Shown one piece after another: positions 36,759-50,949 of a DNA stretch of 64,000 nt (positions are counted from its first letter, which is position 1; each line of letters begins with the position of its first letter). A program made the translations under genes and the position numbers. Source of the DNA: Xenorhabdus budapestensis (GTDB lineage: Bacteria > Pseudomonadota > Gammaproteobacteria > Enterobacterales > Enterobacteriaceae); the NCBI RefSeq assembly GCF_002632465.1, contig NZ_NIBS01000018.1:1-64000 (forward strand), read 5' to 3'. The notes under the pieces were generated by a model, which saw only the letters and a list, made by a program, of their open reading frames with translations, did not search any database and had not been told where the DNA came from.

Positions 36759-36782
36759 AAAGCGCTATCGAAATAGCGCTTT
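36759..36782. terminator. GCGC-stem hairpin after trxB
   Basis: AAAGCGCTAT pairs with ATAGCGCTTT around a CGAA tetraloop, 16 bp after the trxB stop codon. The T-tail is short. It forms a pair with the terminator at 36688-36719. Confidence 0.65.
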
Positions 36783-36797
36783 TAGAAAAAGATAATC

Positions 36798-38392
<1,595 letters not shown>

Positions 38393-38887
38393 ATGATAGA
38401 TAATAAGAAGCGTCCAGGAAAAGATCTTGATCGCATAGACCGTAATATCCTTAACGAATTGCAGAAAGACGGCCGTATTTCTAATGTGGAATTATCCAAG
38501 CGGGTAGGTTTATCACCTACACCTTGTCTGGAACGCGTACGTCGTTTAGAGCGTCAAGGCTTTATTTCTGGTTATACCGCCTTGCTGAATCCCCATTACC
38601 TGGATGCATCATTGCTGGTGTTCGTTGAAATCACCCTAAACCGTGGAGCGGCAGATGTTTTTGAGCAGTTCAATACTGCCGTACAAAAACTGGAAGAAAT
38701 TCAAGAATGCCATTTGGTTTCAGGGGATTTTGACTACTTACTGAAAACACGTGTGCCAGACATGTCTGCGTACCGTAAATTGTTGGGTGAGACCTTATTA
38801 CGTCTTCCGGGCGTTAACGATACTCGTACTTATGTAGTAATGGAAGAAGTGAAACAGAGTAACCGTTTGGTAATTAAGACTCGTTAA
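38393..38887 (+). CDS. lrp: Leucine-responsive regulatory protein
   Basis: A global transcription regulator of amino-acid metabolism, and in Xenorhabdus and Photorhabdus of host interaction genes. It is 164 residues and almost identical to E. coli Lrp. The N-terminal winged helix-turn-helix contains LNELQKDGRISNVELSKRVG, and the C-terminal RAM/AsnC domain binds leucine and mediates octamer formation. It is separated from ftsK by 139 bp with a hairpin in between. Confidence 0.98.
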   Translation: MIDNKKRPGKDLDRIDRNILNELQKDGRISNVELSKRVGLSPTPCLERVRRLERQGFISGYTALLNPHYLDASLLVFVEITLNRGAADVFEQFNTAVQKLEEIQECHLVSGDFDYLLKTRVPDMSAYRKLLGETLLRLPGVNDTRTYVVMEEVKQSNRLVIKTR

Positions 38888-38964
38888 GCTTTTGTCTACA
38901 ATGTACAGTGTATAGATGCAAAACAGGAAAAATTTAGGTACACTCCTGTTTATGCATACAGTTT

Positions 38965-38989
38965 CAACGCTGAGCTATCCTCAGCGTTG
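38965..38989 (+). terminator. lrp terminator hairpin
   Basis: CAACGCTGAG pairs perfectly with CTCAGCGTTG around the 5-nt loop CTATC. A modest T-rich tail follows. Confidence 0.7.
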
Positions 38990-39026
38990 TTCCGTTTAAT
39001 CAACAGGAAAACCTGGAGAGCCTTTC

Positions 39027-42000
39027 TTGAACCAGGAATATACAGAAGACAAACGTGTTAGGTTAAAAAGAGTAAGCAGTAGCCGTCGGCTTCTGGAAGC
39101 CGTTCTGTTGGTTATTGTCATATGTGCCGTATATTTAATGGTAGCACTTGTCAGTTTTCATCCTTCCGATCCTAGCTGGTCACAAACTGCCTGGCATGAA
39201 CCTGTTCATAATTTAGGTGGCAGCATTGGTGCCTGGTTGTCAGACATACTATTCTCAGCATTTGGTATTCTTGCCTATGCAGTCCCACCCTTAATGTTTT
39301 TGGGTTGTTGGAATGCTTTCCGTCAGAAAGATAGGCAAGAGTATGTGGATTTCTTCACACTGACATTACGCATTATTGGTTCCTTGGCTCTTATTTTAAC
39401 TTCATGTGGTTTGGCTGCACTCAATATTGATGATTTCGATGATTTTGCTTCAGGTGGTGTTATCGGTAGTTTGTTCAGTAACGCGATCCTACCGTGGTTT
39501 AATATCCTTGGTGCAACTTTAGCTCTGCTTGGTACGTGGGTTGTCGGGTTCACATTATTTACGGGCTGGTCCTGGCTTATCATTGCAGAAAAAATTGGGG
39601 AGTGCATTCTGGATTCGCTCAGTTTTGTGGTTAATCGTAGCCGCACTCAAATTGATTATGATGATGAGTTGGAAAAAGAAGTTGTTCCCGAGCTTCCTGA
39701 TGATATAAACCATTCTAAACAAGGGGAGTCTAAAGCAGCTCCTGTTAAGGCAACTCATGTTATTCAAAACGCCATTGCTGATGATGAATATGATGTGTTG
39801 CTGGCAGCTCCAACAGTGACAGAGTTGGTGAATACCGATTCAGTACAGTCGGTTATGGAACAGTCAGAGGAAGAGATTCCACCTGCAATTGTTTTTCCTG
39901 AGCATGAAAGTATTTCACTTGAACAGATGCAATCTGCTCTGGAACAAGACAATAAATCTCCCCTGATTAAGCCACAAATATCCGTAGCTCCAGAAACAGT
40001 ATCAGTACAAATGGAATTAGGGCAGGCTAGAACTGGACAGATTGTTGGATCAGAACAAATTGAAAATAGCCAGGAGCAAGAGCCTGTCCGATATACATTT
40101 GAGCTGCCTGATGAGCGCCAGTTGGGGGATGATGTAAATGATTGTACAGATAATAGTACTTATTTGCAGAGTTCGGTAACTAGCTCTGTTGCTGTTGTGA
40201 AAAATCCTCAGATGAAACAGGGAATAGGCCCTGAAATGCCAAGGCCGAATCCGGTACGAATACCGACTCGCCGTGAATTGTATGGGATTAAAGTCCCTTC
40301 TCACCGCTTGTCTGAGCATTTACAGCGGAAAGAAAAAGAAAGGCAGGACGAACTCAATGCTGAAGTTGAAGAACAGAGAATGGATGAGCAGCAGCAAGAT
40401 ATGCTGCGTGAGCAATTTATTGCGCAACAGCGTGAGCGTTATGGTTATGATTTGGAAAAAGAGGTAAAAGAAGAAAATGCTGAAGATTTTACCTCTATTT
40501 TTAACCAACCAATTTATAAGCAGCTTGCACATGGCAAAACAACAGTAGAAAAATCTGTTGAGAACAGTGATGATAAAGCACCTATCAGCATTGATGAGCA
40601 TGCAGAGCAGGAAGAAACGTTGCGGAAAGCATTTGAACAGCAGCAACGTGAACGTTATCAAATCCCGCCTGCTGTTTCACCGCAGTATGAAAAGTCTGTG
40701 TTTGATTATTTTTCACAAAATAATAGTGTAGAAATTTCTAAGCCGGCAGAACCATTATTTATGCCTTCAGAGTCCATACCATCGGAAGAGGTTATTCAGC
40801 CAGAACAGGAAAAAAATATTGTTCCTGTTGCAGCAGATTCTTCTGTTTTAAAAACTTCTCATCAGCCAGAAACTCTGCATAATTTTGCGCAGCAACCGCA
40901 GCAACCGCAGCAACCGCAGCAACCGCAGCAACCGCAGCAACCGCAGCAACCGCAGCAACCGCAGCAACCGCAGCAACCGCAGCAACCGCAGCAACCGCAG
41001 CAACCGCAGCAACCGCAGCAACCGAGCCTGTTTCATCCATTTTTGGTACGTAATGATCAACCATTGCTTAAGCCGACTACACCGATGCCTTCTTTAGATC
41101 TTTTGGCAGAACCTCCAGCAGAAGAAGAACCGGTTGATATGTTTGCACTGGAACAAACTTCGCGTTTAATTGAAGCTCGTCTGAATGATTATCGTGTCAA
41201 AGCGGATGTTGTTGGGTTCTCTCCAGGTCCTGTAATCACACGTTTTGAATTGGACTTAGCGCCTGGGGTTAAAGCTTCCCGTATCTCTAATTTATCTCGT
41301 GATCTTGCACGTTCACTTTCGGCTGTGGCAGTTCGTATTGTCGAAGTGATCCCGGGAAAACCTTATGTGGGCCTGGAATTACCGAATAAAAAACGCCAGA
41401 CCGTTTATTTACGGGAAGTGCTGGATTGTGAAAAATTCCGTGATAATCCGTCCCCATTAACTATTGTTTTGGGAAAAGATATCGCTGGTCAGCCTGTTGT
41501 TGCTGATTTAGGGAAAATGCCTCATTTGTTGGTTGCAGGGACGACGGGGTCGGGAAAATCAGTCGGCGTCAATGCCATGGTCCTCAGTATTTTGTATAAA
41601 GCGAAACCAGAAGATGTTCGTTTTATCATGATCGACCCGAAAATGCTTGAGCTATCTGTTTACGAAGGCATTCCGCATTTGTTGACGGAAGTGGTCACTG
41701 ATATGAAAGATGCAGCCAATGCATTGCGTTGGTGCGTCAATGAAATGGAACGCCGTTATAAACTGATGTCAGCTTTAGGTGTGCGCAATATCGCGGGCTA
41801 TAACGATAAGATCAAACAGGCTGAAAATATGGGCCGTCCGATCCCGGATCCATTCTGGAAGCCCGGTGATAGCATGGATGTGACACATCCTGTACTGAAA
41901 AAAGAGCCCTATATTGTTGTTATGGTCGATGAGTTTGCCGATTTAATGATGACAGTCGGGAAAAAAGTGGAAGAGTTGATCGCGCGTTTGGCACAGAAAG

Positions 42001-42560
42001 CACGAGCTGCGGGTATCCACTTGGTACTGGCTACACAGCGTCCTTCTGTTGATATTATTACGGGGTTGATTAAGGCTAATATTCCTACGCGAATTGCATT
42101 CACCGTTTCCAGTAAAATTGATTCCCGTACCATTCTTGATCAGGGAGGAGCGGAATCATTGCTTGGTATGGGCGATATGCTCTACTTAGCACCAAACTCT
42201 TCGATTCCTGTACGTGTCCACGGTGCTTTCGTGCGTGACCAAGAAGTCCATGAAGTTGTTAATGACTGGAAAGCGCGTGGTCGCCCTCAATACATTGATA
42301 ATATTATTAAAGGGGGTGAAGATGGCGAAGGAGGATTGGGATTGGATAGTGATGGAGAGCTGGATCCTCTGTTTGATCAGGCAGTTGAATTTGTGATTGA
42401 AAAACGCCGGGTATCTATCTCTGGGGTACAACGTCAATTCCGCATTGGTTATAACCGGGCCGCTCGAATTGTAGAACAGATGGAAGCTCAGCAAATTGTC
42501 AGTACGCCTGGTCATAATGGCAATCGAGAAGTTTTAGCACCTCCGCCACATGAACACTGA
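39027..42560 (+). CDS. ftsK: DNA translocase FtsK
   Basis: An 1177-residue septum-located motor for chromosome dimer resolution and division. The first ~190 residues contain four hydrophobic helices. A long low-complexity linker (~200-690), rich in Glu and Gln, holds a stretch of fifteen Gln-Gln-Pro units (residues ~622-666). The RecA-like motor has Walker [16 protein letters not shown] (~830-845) and Walker [14 protein letters not shown]. The C-terminal gamma winged helix (~1110-1170, [20 protein letters not shown]) reads KOPS sites and contacts XerD. The start codon is TTG at 39027 behind GGAGAG, within the order lrp-ftsK-lolA-rarA-serS. Confidence 0.95.
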   Translation: MNQEYTEDKRVRLKRVSSSRRLLEAVLLVIVICAVYLMVALVSFHPSDPSWSQTAWHEPVHNLGGSIGAWLSDILFSAFGILAYAVPPLMFLGCWNAFRQKDRQEYVDFFTLTLRIIGSLALILTSCGLAALNIDDFDDFASGGVIGSLFSNAILPWFNILGATLALLGTWVVGFTLFTGWSWLIIAEKIGECILDSLSFVVNRSRTQIDYDDELEKEVVPELPDDINHSKQGESKAAPVKATHVIQNAIADDEYDVLLAAPTVTELVNTDSVQSVMEQSEEEIPPAIVFPEHESISLEQMQSALEQDNKSPLIKPQISVAPETVSVQMELGQARTGQIVGSEQIENSQEQEPVRYTFELPDERQLGDDVNDCTDNSTYLQSSVTSSVAVVKNPQMKQGIGPEMPRPNPVRIPTRRELYGIKVPSHRLSEHLQRKEKERQDELNAEVEEQRMDEQQQDMLREQFIAQQRERYGYDLEKEVKEENAEDFTSIFNQPIYKQLAHGKTTVEKSVENSDDKAPISIDEHAEQEETLRKAFEQQQRERYQIPPAVSPQYEKSVFDYFSQNNSVEISKPAEPLFMPSESIPSEEVIQPEQEKNIVPVAADSSVLKTSHQPETLHNFAQQPQQPQQPQQPQQPQQPQQPQQPQQPQQPQQPQQPQQPQQPQQPSLFHPFLVRNDQPLLKPTTPMPSLDLLAEPPAEEEPVDMFALEQTSRLIEARLNDYRVKADVVGFSPGPVITRFELDLAPGVKASRISNLSRDLARSLSAVAVRIVEVIPGKPYVGLELPNKKRQTVYLREVLDCEKFRDNPSPLTIVLGKDIAGQPVVADLGKMPHLLVAGTTGSGKSVGVNAMVLSILYKAKPEDVRFIMIDPKMLELSVYEGIPHLLTEVVTDMKDAANALRWCVNEMERRYKLMSALGVRNIAGYNDKIKQAENMGRPIPDPFWKPGDSMDVTHPVLKKEPYIVVMVDEFADLMMTVGKKVEELIARLAQKARAAGIHLVLATQRPSVDIITGLIKANIPTRIAFTVSSKIDSRTILDQGGAESLLGMGDMLYLAPNSSIPVRVHGAFVRDQEVHEVVNDWKARGRPQYIDNIIKGGEDGEGGLGLDSDGELDPLFDQAVEFVIEKRRVSISGVQRQFRIGYNRAARIVEQMEAQQIVSTPGHNGNREVLAPPPHEH
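40890..41024 (+). repeat. Perfect 9-bp microsatellite in the ftsK linker, 15 copies
   Basis: CAGCAACCG is repeated 15 times without a single mismatch over 135 bp, encoding (Gln-Gln-Pro)15. The total length is a multiple of three, and gain or loss of units would keep the frame. Confidence 0.98.
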
Positions 42561-42626
42561 GCATCATTTTAAATGCGGCATCGGCTATTGTGATGCCGAT
42601 AATATATGAATTGAAGGTATTCACAC

Positions 42627-43238
42627 ATGAAAAAACTGATGTTGATTGGTTGTCTGATGATGGGAATAAGCGTGAGTTCTGCATGGGCTGATGCCGCGCA
42701 AGATTTGCAGGGTCGATTGAGTAAGGTAAATAGTTTTCACGCGAACTTTACCCAGACTGTTACCAGCAGTGACGGTTCAACGATCCAAAATGGTGAAGGG
42801 CAACTCTGGGTTAAACGTCCCAATTTGTTTAATTGGCATATGACATCGCCTGATGAAAGTACTTTGATTTCTGATGGCAAAACGTTGTGGTTCTACAATC
42901 CTTTTGTCGAGCAAGTAACAGCTAATTGGCTGAAAGATGCTACGGGCAATACACCGTTTATGTTGATTGCTCGTAATGATCCCACGGATTGGAAACAATA
43001 CAGAGTGACACAAAGTGGTAATAATTTTGAGTTGACGCCTAATAGTGCCAATGGAAATCTGAAACATTTTTCAATCACAGTAACACCTGATGGCACTATT
43101 CAGAAATTGACGGCTGTTGAACAAGACGGTCAGAAAAGCGCATATCAGTTGAAAGGGCAGCAAAATACCAGCGTAGATGCGTCAAAGTTCAAATTCACTT
43201 TACCAGAAGGTGTTACGCTGGATGATCAACGCCAGTGA
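42627..43238 (+). CDS. lolA: Outer-membrane lipoprotein carrier protein
   Basis: A 203-residue periplasmic chaperone carrying lipoproteins from the LolCDE complex to LolB. A signal peptide precedes [15 protein letters not shown]. The half-barrel is represented by [14 protein letters not shown] and [19 protein letters not shown]. It follows ftsK by 66 bp. Confidence 0.97.
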   Translation: MKKLMLIGCLMMGISVSSAWADAAQDLQGRLSKVNSFHANFTQTVTSSDGSTIQNGEGQLWVKRPNLFNWHMTSPDESTLISDGKTLWFYNPFVEQVTANWLKDATGNTPFMLIARNDPTDWKQYRVTQSGNNFELTPNSANGNLKHFSITVTPDGTIQKLTAVEQDGQKSAYQLKGQQNTSVDASKFKFTLPEGVTLDDQRQ

Positions 43239-43245
43239 GGTTTAA

Positions 43246-44589
43246 GTGAACAATCTTTCACTCGATTTTTCACAGAATGAGTTTCAGCCACTGGCAGCAA
43301 GAATGCGGCCAGTTACGCTGGATCGTTATATTGGGCAGCAACATCTATTGGCAGAGGGGAAACCTTTGCCAAGGGCGATCCGTGCCGGTCATCTTCACTC
43401 CATGATTTTATGGGGGCCGCCGGGCACGGGGAAAACGACGCTGGCTGAAATTATCGGCTATTATGCGCAAGCAGATATGGAACGTATTTCTGCCGTTACA
43501 TCCGGTATCAAAGAGATACGTGAATCTATAGAGAAAGCACGACAGAACCGCAATGCAGGACGCAGAACAATTTTGTTTGTCGATGAAGTTCACCGATTTA
43601 ACAAAAGCCAGCAAGATGCCTTTCTGCCGCACATTGAAGATGGCACCATCACATTCATTGGTGCCACGACTGAAAACCCCTCTTTTGAACTAAATTCAGC
43701 CTTGTTGTCGCGGGTGCGAGTCTATTTATTGAAATCTCTTTCGTCAGCAGAAATAGAACAAGTGCTTATTCAGGCCATAAATGATAAAGAGCATGGCCTT
43801 GGTGGACAAAATATCGTGTTGCCGGACAGCACTCGCCAGATGGTAGCTGAGTTGGTTGCAGGGGATGCACGTCGTTCATTGAACTTGTTGGAAATGATGT
43901 CGGATATGGCGGAAGTTAATGTACAAGGGCAACATATCTTGACCCCAGAGTTACTGAAAGAGGTTAGCGGAGAGCGGAGTGCGCGATTTGATAATCAAGG
44001 TGATAGGTATTACGACTTAATATCGGCTTTGCATAAATCAATCCGTGGTTCTTCACCAGATGCTGCACTTTACTGGTATGCCAGAATTATTACCGCGGGT
44101 GGAGATCCGCTTTATGTTGCCCGCCGCTTACTGGCAATAGCGTCTGAAGATGTAGGTAATGCTGATCCGCGTGGAATGCAGATAGCAATTGCTGCATGGG
44201 ATTGTTTTACCCGTGTTGGAGCAGCAGAGGGAGAACGGGCAATTGCTCAGGCAATTGTTTATCTTGCCTGTGCTCCCAAAAGTAATGCTGTTTACACGGC
44301 ATTTAAAGCAGCTATGGCAGATGCACAAGAAAAGCCGGATTATGACGTTCCTGCTCATCTGCGTAATGCTCCAACCAAATTGATGAAAGAAATGGGTTTT
44401 GGTGAAGAATACCGTTATGCCCATGATGAGCCCAATGCGTATGCGGCGGGAGAAGTTTATTTTCCACCTGAGATGCAGAATACTCGTTATTACCACCCGA
44501 CCAGCAGAGGGTTGGAAGGTAAAATTGGTGAGAAATTAAACTGGTTGATGGAGCAGGACCAAAATAGCTCAATAAAACGCTATCTCTAA
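43246..44589 (+). CDS. rarA: Replication-associated recombination protein RarA
   Basis: A 447-residue AAA+ ATPase of the clamp-loader/RuvB group acting at stalled forks. Walker A is [15 protein letters not shown], Walker [13 protein letters not shown], and sensor 1 is in [19 protein letters not shown]. It starts with GTG at 43246, preceded by GAGG at a 5-nt spacing, and follows lolA by 7 bp, so the two are co-transcribed. Confidence 0.97.
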   Translation: MNNLSLDFSQNEFQPLAARMRPVTLDRYIGQQHLLAEGKPLPRAIRAGHLHSMILWGPPGTGKTTLAEIIGYYAQADMERISAVTSGIKEIRESIEKARQNRNAGRRTILFVDEVHRFNKSQQDAFLPHIEDGTITFIGATTENPSFELNSALLSRVRVYLLKSLSSAEIEQVLIQAINDKEHGLGGQNIVLPDSTRQMVAELVAGDARRSLNLLEMMSDMAEVNVQGQHILTPELLKEVSGERSARFDNQGDRYYDLISALHKSIRGSSPDAALYWYARIITAGGDPLYVARRLLAIASEDVGNADPRGMQIAIAAWDCFTRVGAAEGERAIAQAIVYLACAPKSNAVYTAFKAAMADAQEKPDYDVPAHLRNAPTKLMKEMGFGEEYRYAHDEPNAYAAGEVYFPPEMQNTRYYHPTSRGLEGKIGEKLNWLMEQDQNSSIKRYL

Positions 44590-44679
44590 TGTCATTGATA
44601 CGGTAAGGTTCATATGGCGAAGAATTTATATCAGATTGGTTAATCAAAACTGATTTTGCTACTACTTTAGTAACTTTTT

Positions 44680-46041
<1,362 letters not shown>

Positions 46042-46061
46042 TCCTTTGTATATTTAATAAA

Positions 46062-46088
46062 AAAGCGCCATTATTTGGCGCTTTTTTA
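46062..46088 (+). terminator. serS terminator
   Basis: An AGCGCCA/TGGCGCT stem with an A-run before and six T residues after lies 20 bp beyond the serS stop. Confidence 0.92.
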
Positions 46089-46195
46089 TTTTTTTATAAG
46101 TAAAGATTGTGATTCGATTTGTTATAACTATTTCATCTTCCTTAACTTCTTGTGTGTAAAAAACACTGTGAAAAGGAGAATAATATATTGCTATA

Positions 46196-46368
46196 TTATA
46201 AAAAAATTAGTATCCATTGCATTGGGTTTACTTTGAATATTTGCCATGCATTACCGATCCATTCTGTTCCTGCTCCAACAGCCTGGCCTTCACGAATGAA
46301 TACCTCTTTTTCTTTAGTTAGGGATATGCTTTTTCCCCGGAATCGAAATTAATATCTTGATTATTCAT
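46196..46368 (-). pseudogene. Frameshifted N-terminal remnant of a membrane protein
   Basis: From ATG at 46368 the minus strand reads MNNQDINFDSGEKAYP and stops. One frame over it continues LTKEKEVFIREGQAVGAG and then TEWIGNAWQIFKVNPMQWIL, ending in TAA at 46196. This pattern (a GW-W-LF-PW start before a hydrophobic helix) recalls the BPSS1780 family of membrane proteins. Only the first ~57 codons survive. No other piece was found in the remaining gene-free sequence up to 46737. Confidence 0.55.
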
Positions 46369-46737
46369 TTTTTTTCGCTTTATCTGGTTGAATAGTAATT
46401 ACCAAATATATCCATCTCGGAACAGAGTTTTTGGGTAAAGTAGAAGGGATTATTTCAGGAAGTTTGCTAATCAACAAGGGGTAATCGATGGTATTATTAA
46501 GAGATTAATACACAATTTCTTTCCTACATTACCAAATAATTACGCTTATATTTAATTTTTTCTTTTGCACTAACTAAAATTAATTTATTTTTTATAGGAA
46601 GTAAATAAAATCACTCTGTACTTTAAATAGTATATTATCAGGAAATGATTTTTTAGCGCAGAACTGGCTGCAATTTATTATTGAACCAGTTACTATTTGT
46701 GATTATTTCTTATGAGGAGGTTGGAAGAATATTGGAT
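46369..46737. other. Gene-free interval between the remnant and pflA
   Basis: No convincing frame, RNA or repeat was found in these ~370 bases downstream of pflA. Confidence 0.5.
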
Positions 46738-47478
46738 TCAATAAATTACATTATGCCCGTAGCTAGTCAAGATTCGTTGCACTCGCTCCATAGTCTCATT
46801 AGAAGGTGGTTTTACCCCCTCCAGCTTGTATTCTTCACCCATGGCAATCCACTTATGCTTTCCAAGCTCATGATAAGGCAATAATTCAATTTTCTCGATA
46901 TTCTTCATATCTTTGGTGAATTCTCCCAGCATGTGGACAGATTTATCATCATCTGACCATTCGGGTACAACTACATAGCGGATCCATGTGTTTTGATTGC
47001 GTTTTGCCAGATAACGGGCAAATTCGAGCGTTCGGTGATTGGAAACACCGACCAGTTCTCGGTGAATATCATCGTCAAGCTGTTTTAGATCCAGCATCAC
47101 TAAATCGGTATCATCCAGCAGTTCATCAATGACTGGTTCATAGCGACGGACAAAACCATTGGTATCTAAACAAGTGTGAATACCTTCTGCATGGCAAGCT
47201 CTGAACCAATCACGGACAAATTCAGCCTGAAGGATTGCTTCTCCACCTGAAGCAGTAACTCCTCCGCCTGAAGCATTCATAAAATGACGATAAGTTGTTG
47301 CTTCTTTGATAAGCTCTTCGACAGTTACAGTTTTGCCGCAGTGCGTATCCCATGTATCGCGATTATGGCAATAAAGACAACGCATCAGGCAGCCTTGGAA
47401 AAACGCGATAAAACGGATACCAGGGCCATCAACGGTTCCGCAAGATTCAAAAGAGTGGATATGGCCAAGTACGGACAT
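46738..47478 (-). CDS. pflA: Pyruvate formate-lyase activating enzyme
   Basis: A radical-SAM enzyme that installs the glycyl radical on PflB. It is 246 residues from ATG 47478 ([20 protein letters not shown]), the same length as E. coli; an in-frame ATG 40 codons upstream gives an unrelated extension and is rejected. The 4Fe-4S ligands are the three Cys of [15 protein letters not shown]. It lies downstream of pflB with a 138-bp gap containing a hairpin. Confidence 0.97.
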   Translation of the reverse strand: MSVLGHIHSFESCGTVDGPGIRFIAFFQGCLMRCLYCHNRDTWDTHCGKTVTVEELIKEATTYRHFMNASGGGVTASGGEAILQAEFVRDWFRACHAEGIHTCLDTNGFVRRYEPVIDELLDDTDLVMLDLKQLDDDIHRELVGVSNHRTLEFARYLAKRNQNTWIRYVVVPEWSDDDKSVHMLGEFTKDMKNIEKIELLPYHELGKHKWIAMGEEYKLEGVKPPSNETMERVQRILTSYGHNVIY

Positions 47479-47519
47479 GAAAGGGTTTCTCCAAAAACAG
47501 ATTGGATGCTGAGAGAGTA

Positions 47520-47544
47520 AAGGCCCGAGTTGTACAGGGGCCTT
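47520..47544 (-). terminator. Hairpin between pflB and pflA
   Basis: AAGGCCC pairs with GGGCCTT around an 11-nt loop. There is no long T-run, so it may attenuate rather than end transcription from pflB into pflA. Confidence 0.5.
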
Positions 47545-47616
47545 GGAGTGTATGCCATTTTGCTCGATTAGAAAACTATGGCATTTTTGAGGTAACACGA
47601 TGCTACTAATAAATAT

Positions 47617-49899
47617 TTACATTGTTTGCGTAAATGTACGGGTAATGACATCTTGTTGCTGTTCTTTAGTCAGGGAATTGAAGCGTACCGCATAGCCAGA
47701 TACACGGATTGTCAACTGAGGATATTTTTCAGGATTTTTCATTGCATCCATTAACATCTCACGATTCATTACGTTAACGTTCAGATGTTGACCACCTTCA
47801 ATATGGGTTTCATGATGGAAGTAGCCATCCATCAGAGCTGCTAGATTCGTTTTGCGTGCTTCGTCATTTTTGCCCAGAGCATTAGGTACGATGGAGAAGG
47901 TATAAGAGATACCATCCTTCGCGTAAGCAAATGGTAGTTTGGCAACCGAGGTCAGTGAAGCTACCGCACCTTTTTGATCACGACCGTGCATTGGGTTAGC
48001 GCCCGGCCCGAATGGGGCACCTGCCCGACGGCCATCAGGTGTGTTACCGGTTTTTTTACCATAAACAACGTTAGAGGTAATGGTTAACACAGACTGAGTT
48101 GGTACTGCATTACGATAGGTCTGCAATTTCTGAATTTTCTTCATGAAACGTTCAACCAAATCGCAGGCAATATCATCAACACGAGTGTCATTATTACCAA
48201 ACTGTGGATATTCACCTTCGATTTTGAAATCAATCGCCAGTCTATTCTCATCACGGATTGGTGATACTTTTGCATATTTGATCGCGGATAGAGAGTCAGC
48301 CGCTACAGACAAACCTGCGATACCACATGCCATAGTGCGGTGAACATCCCTGTCATGCAGTGCCATTAAGGAGGCTTCATAGCTGTATTTATCATGCATG
48401 TAGTGGATGATATTTAGCGCTGTGACGTACTGTTTTGCCAGCCAGTCCATAAAGTGATCCATGCGTTTGATGACTTTGTTATAATCCAAAATGTCATCTT
48501 TCATGGGTTCTTCTTTTGGGCCAACCTGCATTTTCAATTTTTCATCTATACCACCATTAATCGCATACAACATGGTTTTCGCCAGATTTGCACGGGCCCC
48601 GAAAAACTGCATTTGTTTACCAACAACCATTGGGCTGACGCAACATGCAATGGCGTAATCATCGCTGTTGAAATCAGTGCGCATCAGGTCATCATTTTCA
48701 TACTGCAAGGATGAAGTATCGATAGACACTTTTGCGGCGTATTTTTTAAAGTTGGCTGGTAGTTTTTCAGACCACAGAATGGTCATGTTAGGCTCCGGAG
48801 ATGGTCCCATTGTGTACAGCGTATTCAGGAAACGGAAACTGTTTCTGGTAACAAGGGTGCGACCATCAAGCCCCATACCGGCTATTGATTCAGTAGCCCA
48901 AATCGGGTCACCGGAGAACAACTCATCGTATTCAGGAGTACGCAGGAAACGAACCATACGCAGTTTCATCACCAGATGGTCGATCAGCTCTTGCGCTTCT
49001 TGTTCAGTCAATTTGCTTGTTTGCAGGTCACGCTCAATGTAGATATCCAGAAAGCTGGATACACGACCGAAGGACATTGCAGCACCATTTTGAGATTTCA
49101 CAGCAGCCAGATAGGCAAAATAAGTCCACTGTACAGCTTCCCTGGCTGTGGTTGCCGGGCCAGAAATATCGTAGCCATATTTAGCAGCCATTTCTTTGAT
49201 TTGACCAAGAGCATGGTGCTGTTCTGAAATCTCTTCACGCAGGCGAATAGTTGCTTCAAGGTTTTCGCCATTTTCCAGTTTTTCCTGTAATGAGGTGAAT
49301 TGTGCATACTTTTCATCACGTAGGAAATCAATACCGTATAGTGCAACACGCCGATAATCACCGATAATACGACCACGACCATAAGCATCAGGCAAACCAG
49401 TTAGTACACCGGATTTACGGCATTTCAGAATATCAGGAGTATAAACATCGAATACCCCCTGATTGTGGGTTTTACGATACTCAGTAAAAATTTGTTTCAG
49501 TTTCGGATCCAGCTCTCGGTTGTATGCTTTGCAAGAGCCTTCAACCATTTTAATCCCACCAAATGGAATAATGGCACGTTTCAGTGGCGCTTCAGTTTGC
49601 AGACCAACGATTTGTTCCAGATCTTTTTCAATATAACCAGCATCATGAGAAATAATTGTAGACGCAACGTTAGTATCCAAATCAACCGGAGCATGGGTGC
49701 AGTTTTCGATTTTGATACCTTCCATGACTTTTTCCCACAAAATATCCGTCGCTTTTGTGGCGCCCGCAAGAAATGATTCATCACCTTCATATGGAGTGTA
49801 GTTTTTCTGAATGAAGTCACGAACATTGACTTCATTCTGCCAGCTACCTCCGTTAAGGCCTCGCCACGCTACAGAGAATTTTTCATTTAACTCGGACAT
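47617..49899 (-). CDS. pflB: Formate acetyltransferase (pyruvate formate-lyase)
   Basis: A 760-residue glycyl-radical enzyme cleaving pyruvate and CoA to formate and acetyl-CoA in anaerobic growth. The catalytic Cys pair is in [12 protein letters not shown] and the radical Gly in [13 protein letters not shown] close to the C-terminus. All parts are intact, in contrast to the broken focA upstream. Confidence 0.98.
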   Translation of the reverse strand: MSELNEKFSVAWRGLNGGSWQNEVNVRDFIQKNYTPYEGDESFLAGATKATDILWEKVMEGIKIENCTHAPVDLDTNVASTIISHDAGYIEKDLEQIVGLQTEAPLKRAIIPFGGIKMVEGSCKAYNRELDPKLKQIFTEYRKTHNQGVFDVYTPDILKCRKSGVLTGLPDAYGRGRIIGDYRRVALYGIDFLRDEKYAQFTSLQEKLENGENLEATIRLREEISEQHHALGQIKEMAAKYGYDISGPATTAREAVQWTYFAYLAAVKSQNGAAMSFGRVSSFLDIYIERDLQTSKLTEQEAQELIDHLVMKLRMVRFLRTPEYDELFSGDPIWATESIAGMGLDGRTLVTRNSFRFLNTLYTMGPSPEPNMTILWSEKLPANFKKYAAKVSIDTSSLQYENDDLMRTDFNSDDYAIACCVSPMVVGKQMQFFGARANLAKTMLYAINGGIDEKLKMQVGPKEEPMKDDILDYNKVIKRMDHFMDWLAKQYVTALNIIHYMHDKYSYEASLMALHDRDVHRTMACGIAGLSVAADSLSAIKYAKVSPIRDENRLAIDFKIEGEYPQFGNNDTRVDDIACDLVERFMKKIQKLQTYRNAVPTQSVLTITSNVVYGKKTGNTPDGRRAGAPFGPGANPMHGRDQKGAVASLTSVAKLPFAYAKDGISYTFSIVPNALGKNDEARKTNLAALMDGYFHHETHIEGGQHLNVNVMNREMLMDAMKNPEKYPQLTIRVSGYAVRFNSLTKEQQQDVITRTFTQTM

Positions 49900-49956
49900 G
49901 ATACTTTTACCTTTTAACAGTAGAATTTGGAAATTGGGTGTGGAAGCAAATTAATG

Positions 49957-50623
49957 TCAGCGGTTACCACGTAAATAAATAAACCAATAAGTTAACGCAA
50001 CCAATATCGAACCACCAATGATGTTACCAATCGTAACTGGGAGCGAATTCTTTAATAACAATCCCAAAGGAGATCAGAAACATGTTAGCAATGCTGTGTT
50101 CAAAGCCACTTGCGACGAACATGCTAATTGGCAGAATTAATGCAAATAATTTATCAATAAGGCTGCGGCCTGCATAACTCATCCAGACAGCAAGGCATAC
50201 CATCAGATTAGCTAAAATGCCTAAGCACAGTGCCTCAATAAAAGTATGGTGCATTTTATGATCGGCGACCTGTAATACGTTCAGGCCCCAGAAACCATTG
50301 GCGACGGCATATTGGCCTGTTGCTTTTGAAACAATAGTCAATACTGTGGAAGTGAAGAGATCGACACCAAATATTATTACTAACATTAAGTCCAGGGAGA
50401 AACAGATACCATCGGTCAATTTAGCCAAACAGTAAGGAATAGAAAAAGTTGCTGTTATAGCCGTAATATAAAAGACGAAAGCAATGGAAATAAATACACC
50501 AGCCATGATTGCTGATAAATAAGTCACTGCGGAATGTTTATTGATTTTATATATACCACTATCATCTGCGATTTGTGCCATTACAGCAGGTGGATATAAA
50601 TTAAAAGGGTTGTCAGTTTTCAT
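49957..50623 (-). pseudogene. focA: focA formate channel, degraded by two deletions
   Basis: The minus-strand frame starts like FocA (MKTDNPFNLYPPAVMAQIAD) but stops after 199 residues, versus 285 in E. coli. Two lesions are seen. After residue ~103 (VSKATGQ) about 33 residues are missing in frame, a region that includes the third transmembrane helix. After residue ~194 (IKEFA) roughly 29 residues are missing and the frame is lost, giving an early TAA. The true C-terminal helix (PVTIGNIIGGSILVALTYW) continues in another frame to TGA at 49957-49959. The family His motif FEHSIANMF is retained. The pentameric formate channel cannot form normally from this gene. Confidence 0.88.
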
Positions 50624-50693
50624 ACTAACACTCTCTTTATCCTTAGTTAATTATAGCACGTGATGATAGTAACAAACGGGCATTGACCTGAAT

Positions 50694-50707
50694 TTGATAT
50701 GGATCAT
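50694..50707 (-). promoter_or_regulatory. FNR-like box upstream of focA-pflB
   Basis: TTGAT-ATGG-ATCAT matches TTGAT-N4-ATCAA at nine of ten positions, about 75 bp before the focA start codon. E. coli focA-pflB is FNR- and ArcA-activated, which agrees with the site. Confidence 0.6.
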
Positions 50708-50841
50708 GTTAAATCGAAAGCCTGGTGAGTTATCGCTGTGAAAATAGTCTTTTTTGGGTATAATTTATTGATTTTTAAAAATTAATTTTTTTTAAAGTTT
50801 ATAAAAATATTTTATATGAAGAATTTGAAGGAAAATATAGA

Positions 50842-50918
50842 AAAAGTAAAACAACAGGTTAAATTGTCATTTATTTGTTATTTGAAAATAAATGTAATTT
50901 AACCTGAGTTTTACTTTT
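50842..50918. repeat. Long near-perfect inverted repeat between ycaO and focA
   Basis: Two arms of about 34 nt (left AAAAGTAAAAC...CATTTATTT, right its near-exact complement) surround a loop of about 8 nt. Mismatches are limited to two short internal positions. Read on the minus strand it follows ycaO by about 30 bp and is followed by TTTTTC, so it could act as the ycaO terminator. Confidence 0.8.
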
Positions 50919-50949
50919 GCCAAAAAATCACTTTAATTTAACAGATTAT

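Noticed and set aside
40792-41064. Minus-strand frames of Ala-Ala-Val or Leu-Arg repeats opposite ftsK
   Set aside because: They are reverse readings of the 9-bp CAGCAACCG array and lack a ribosome-binding site or homology.
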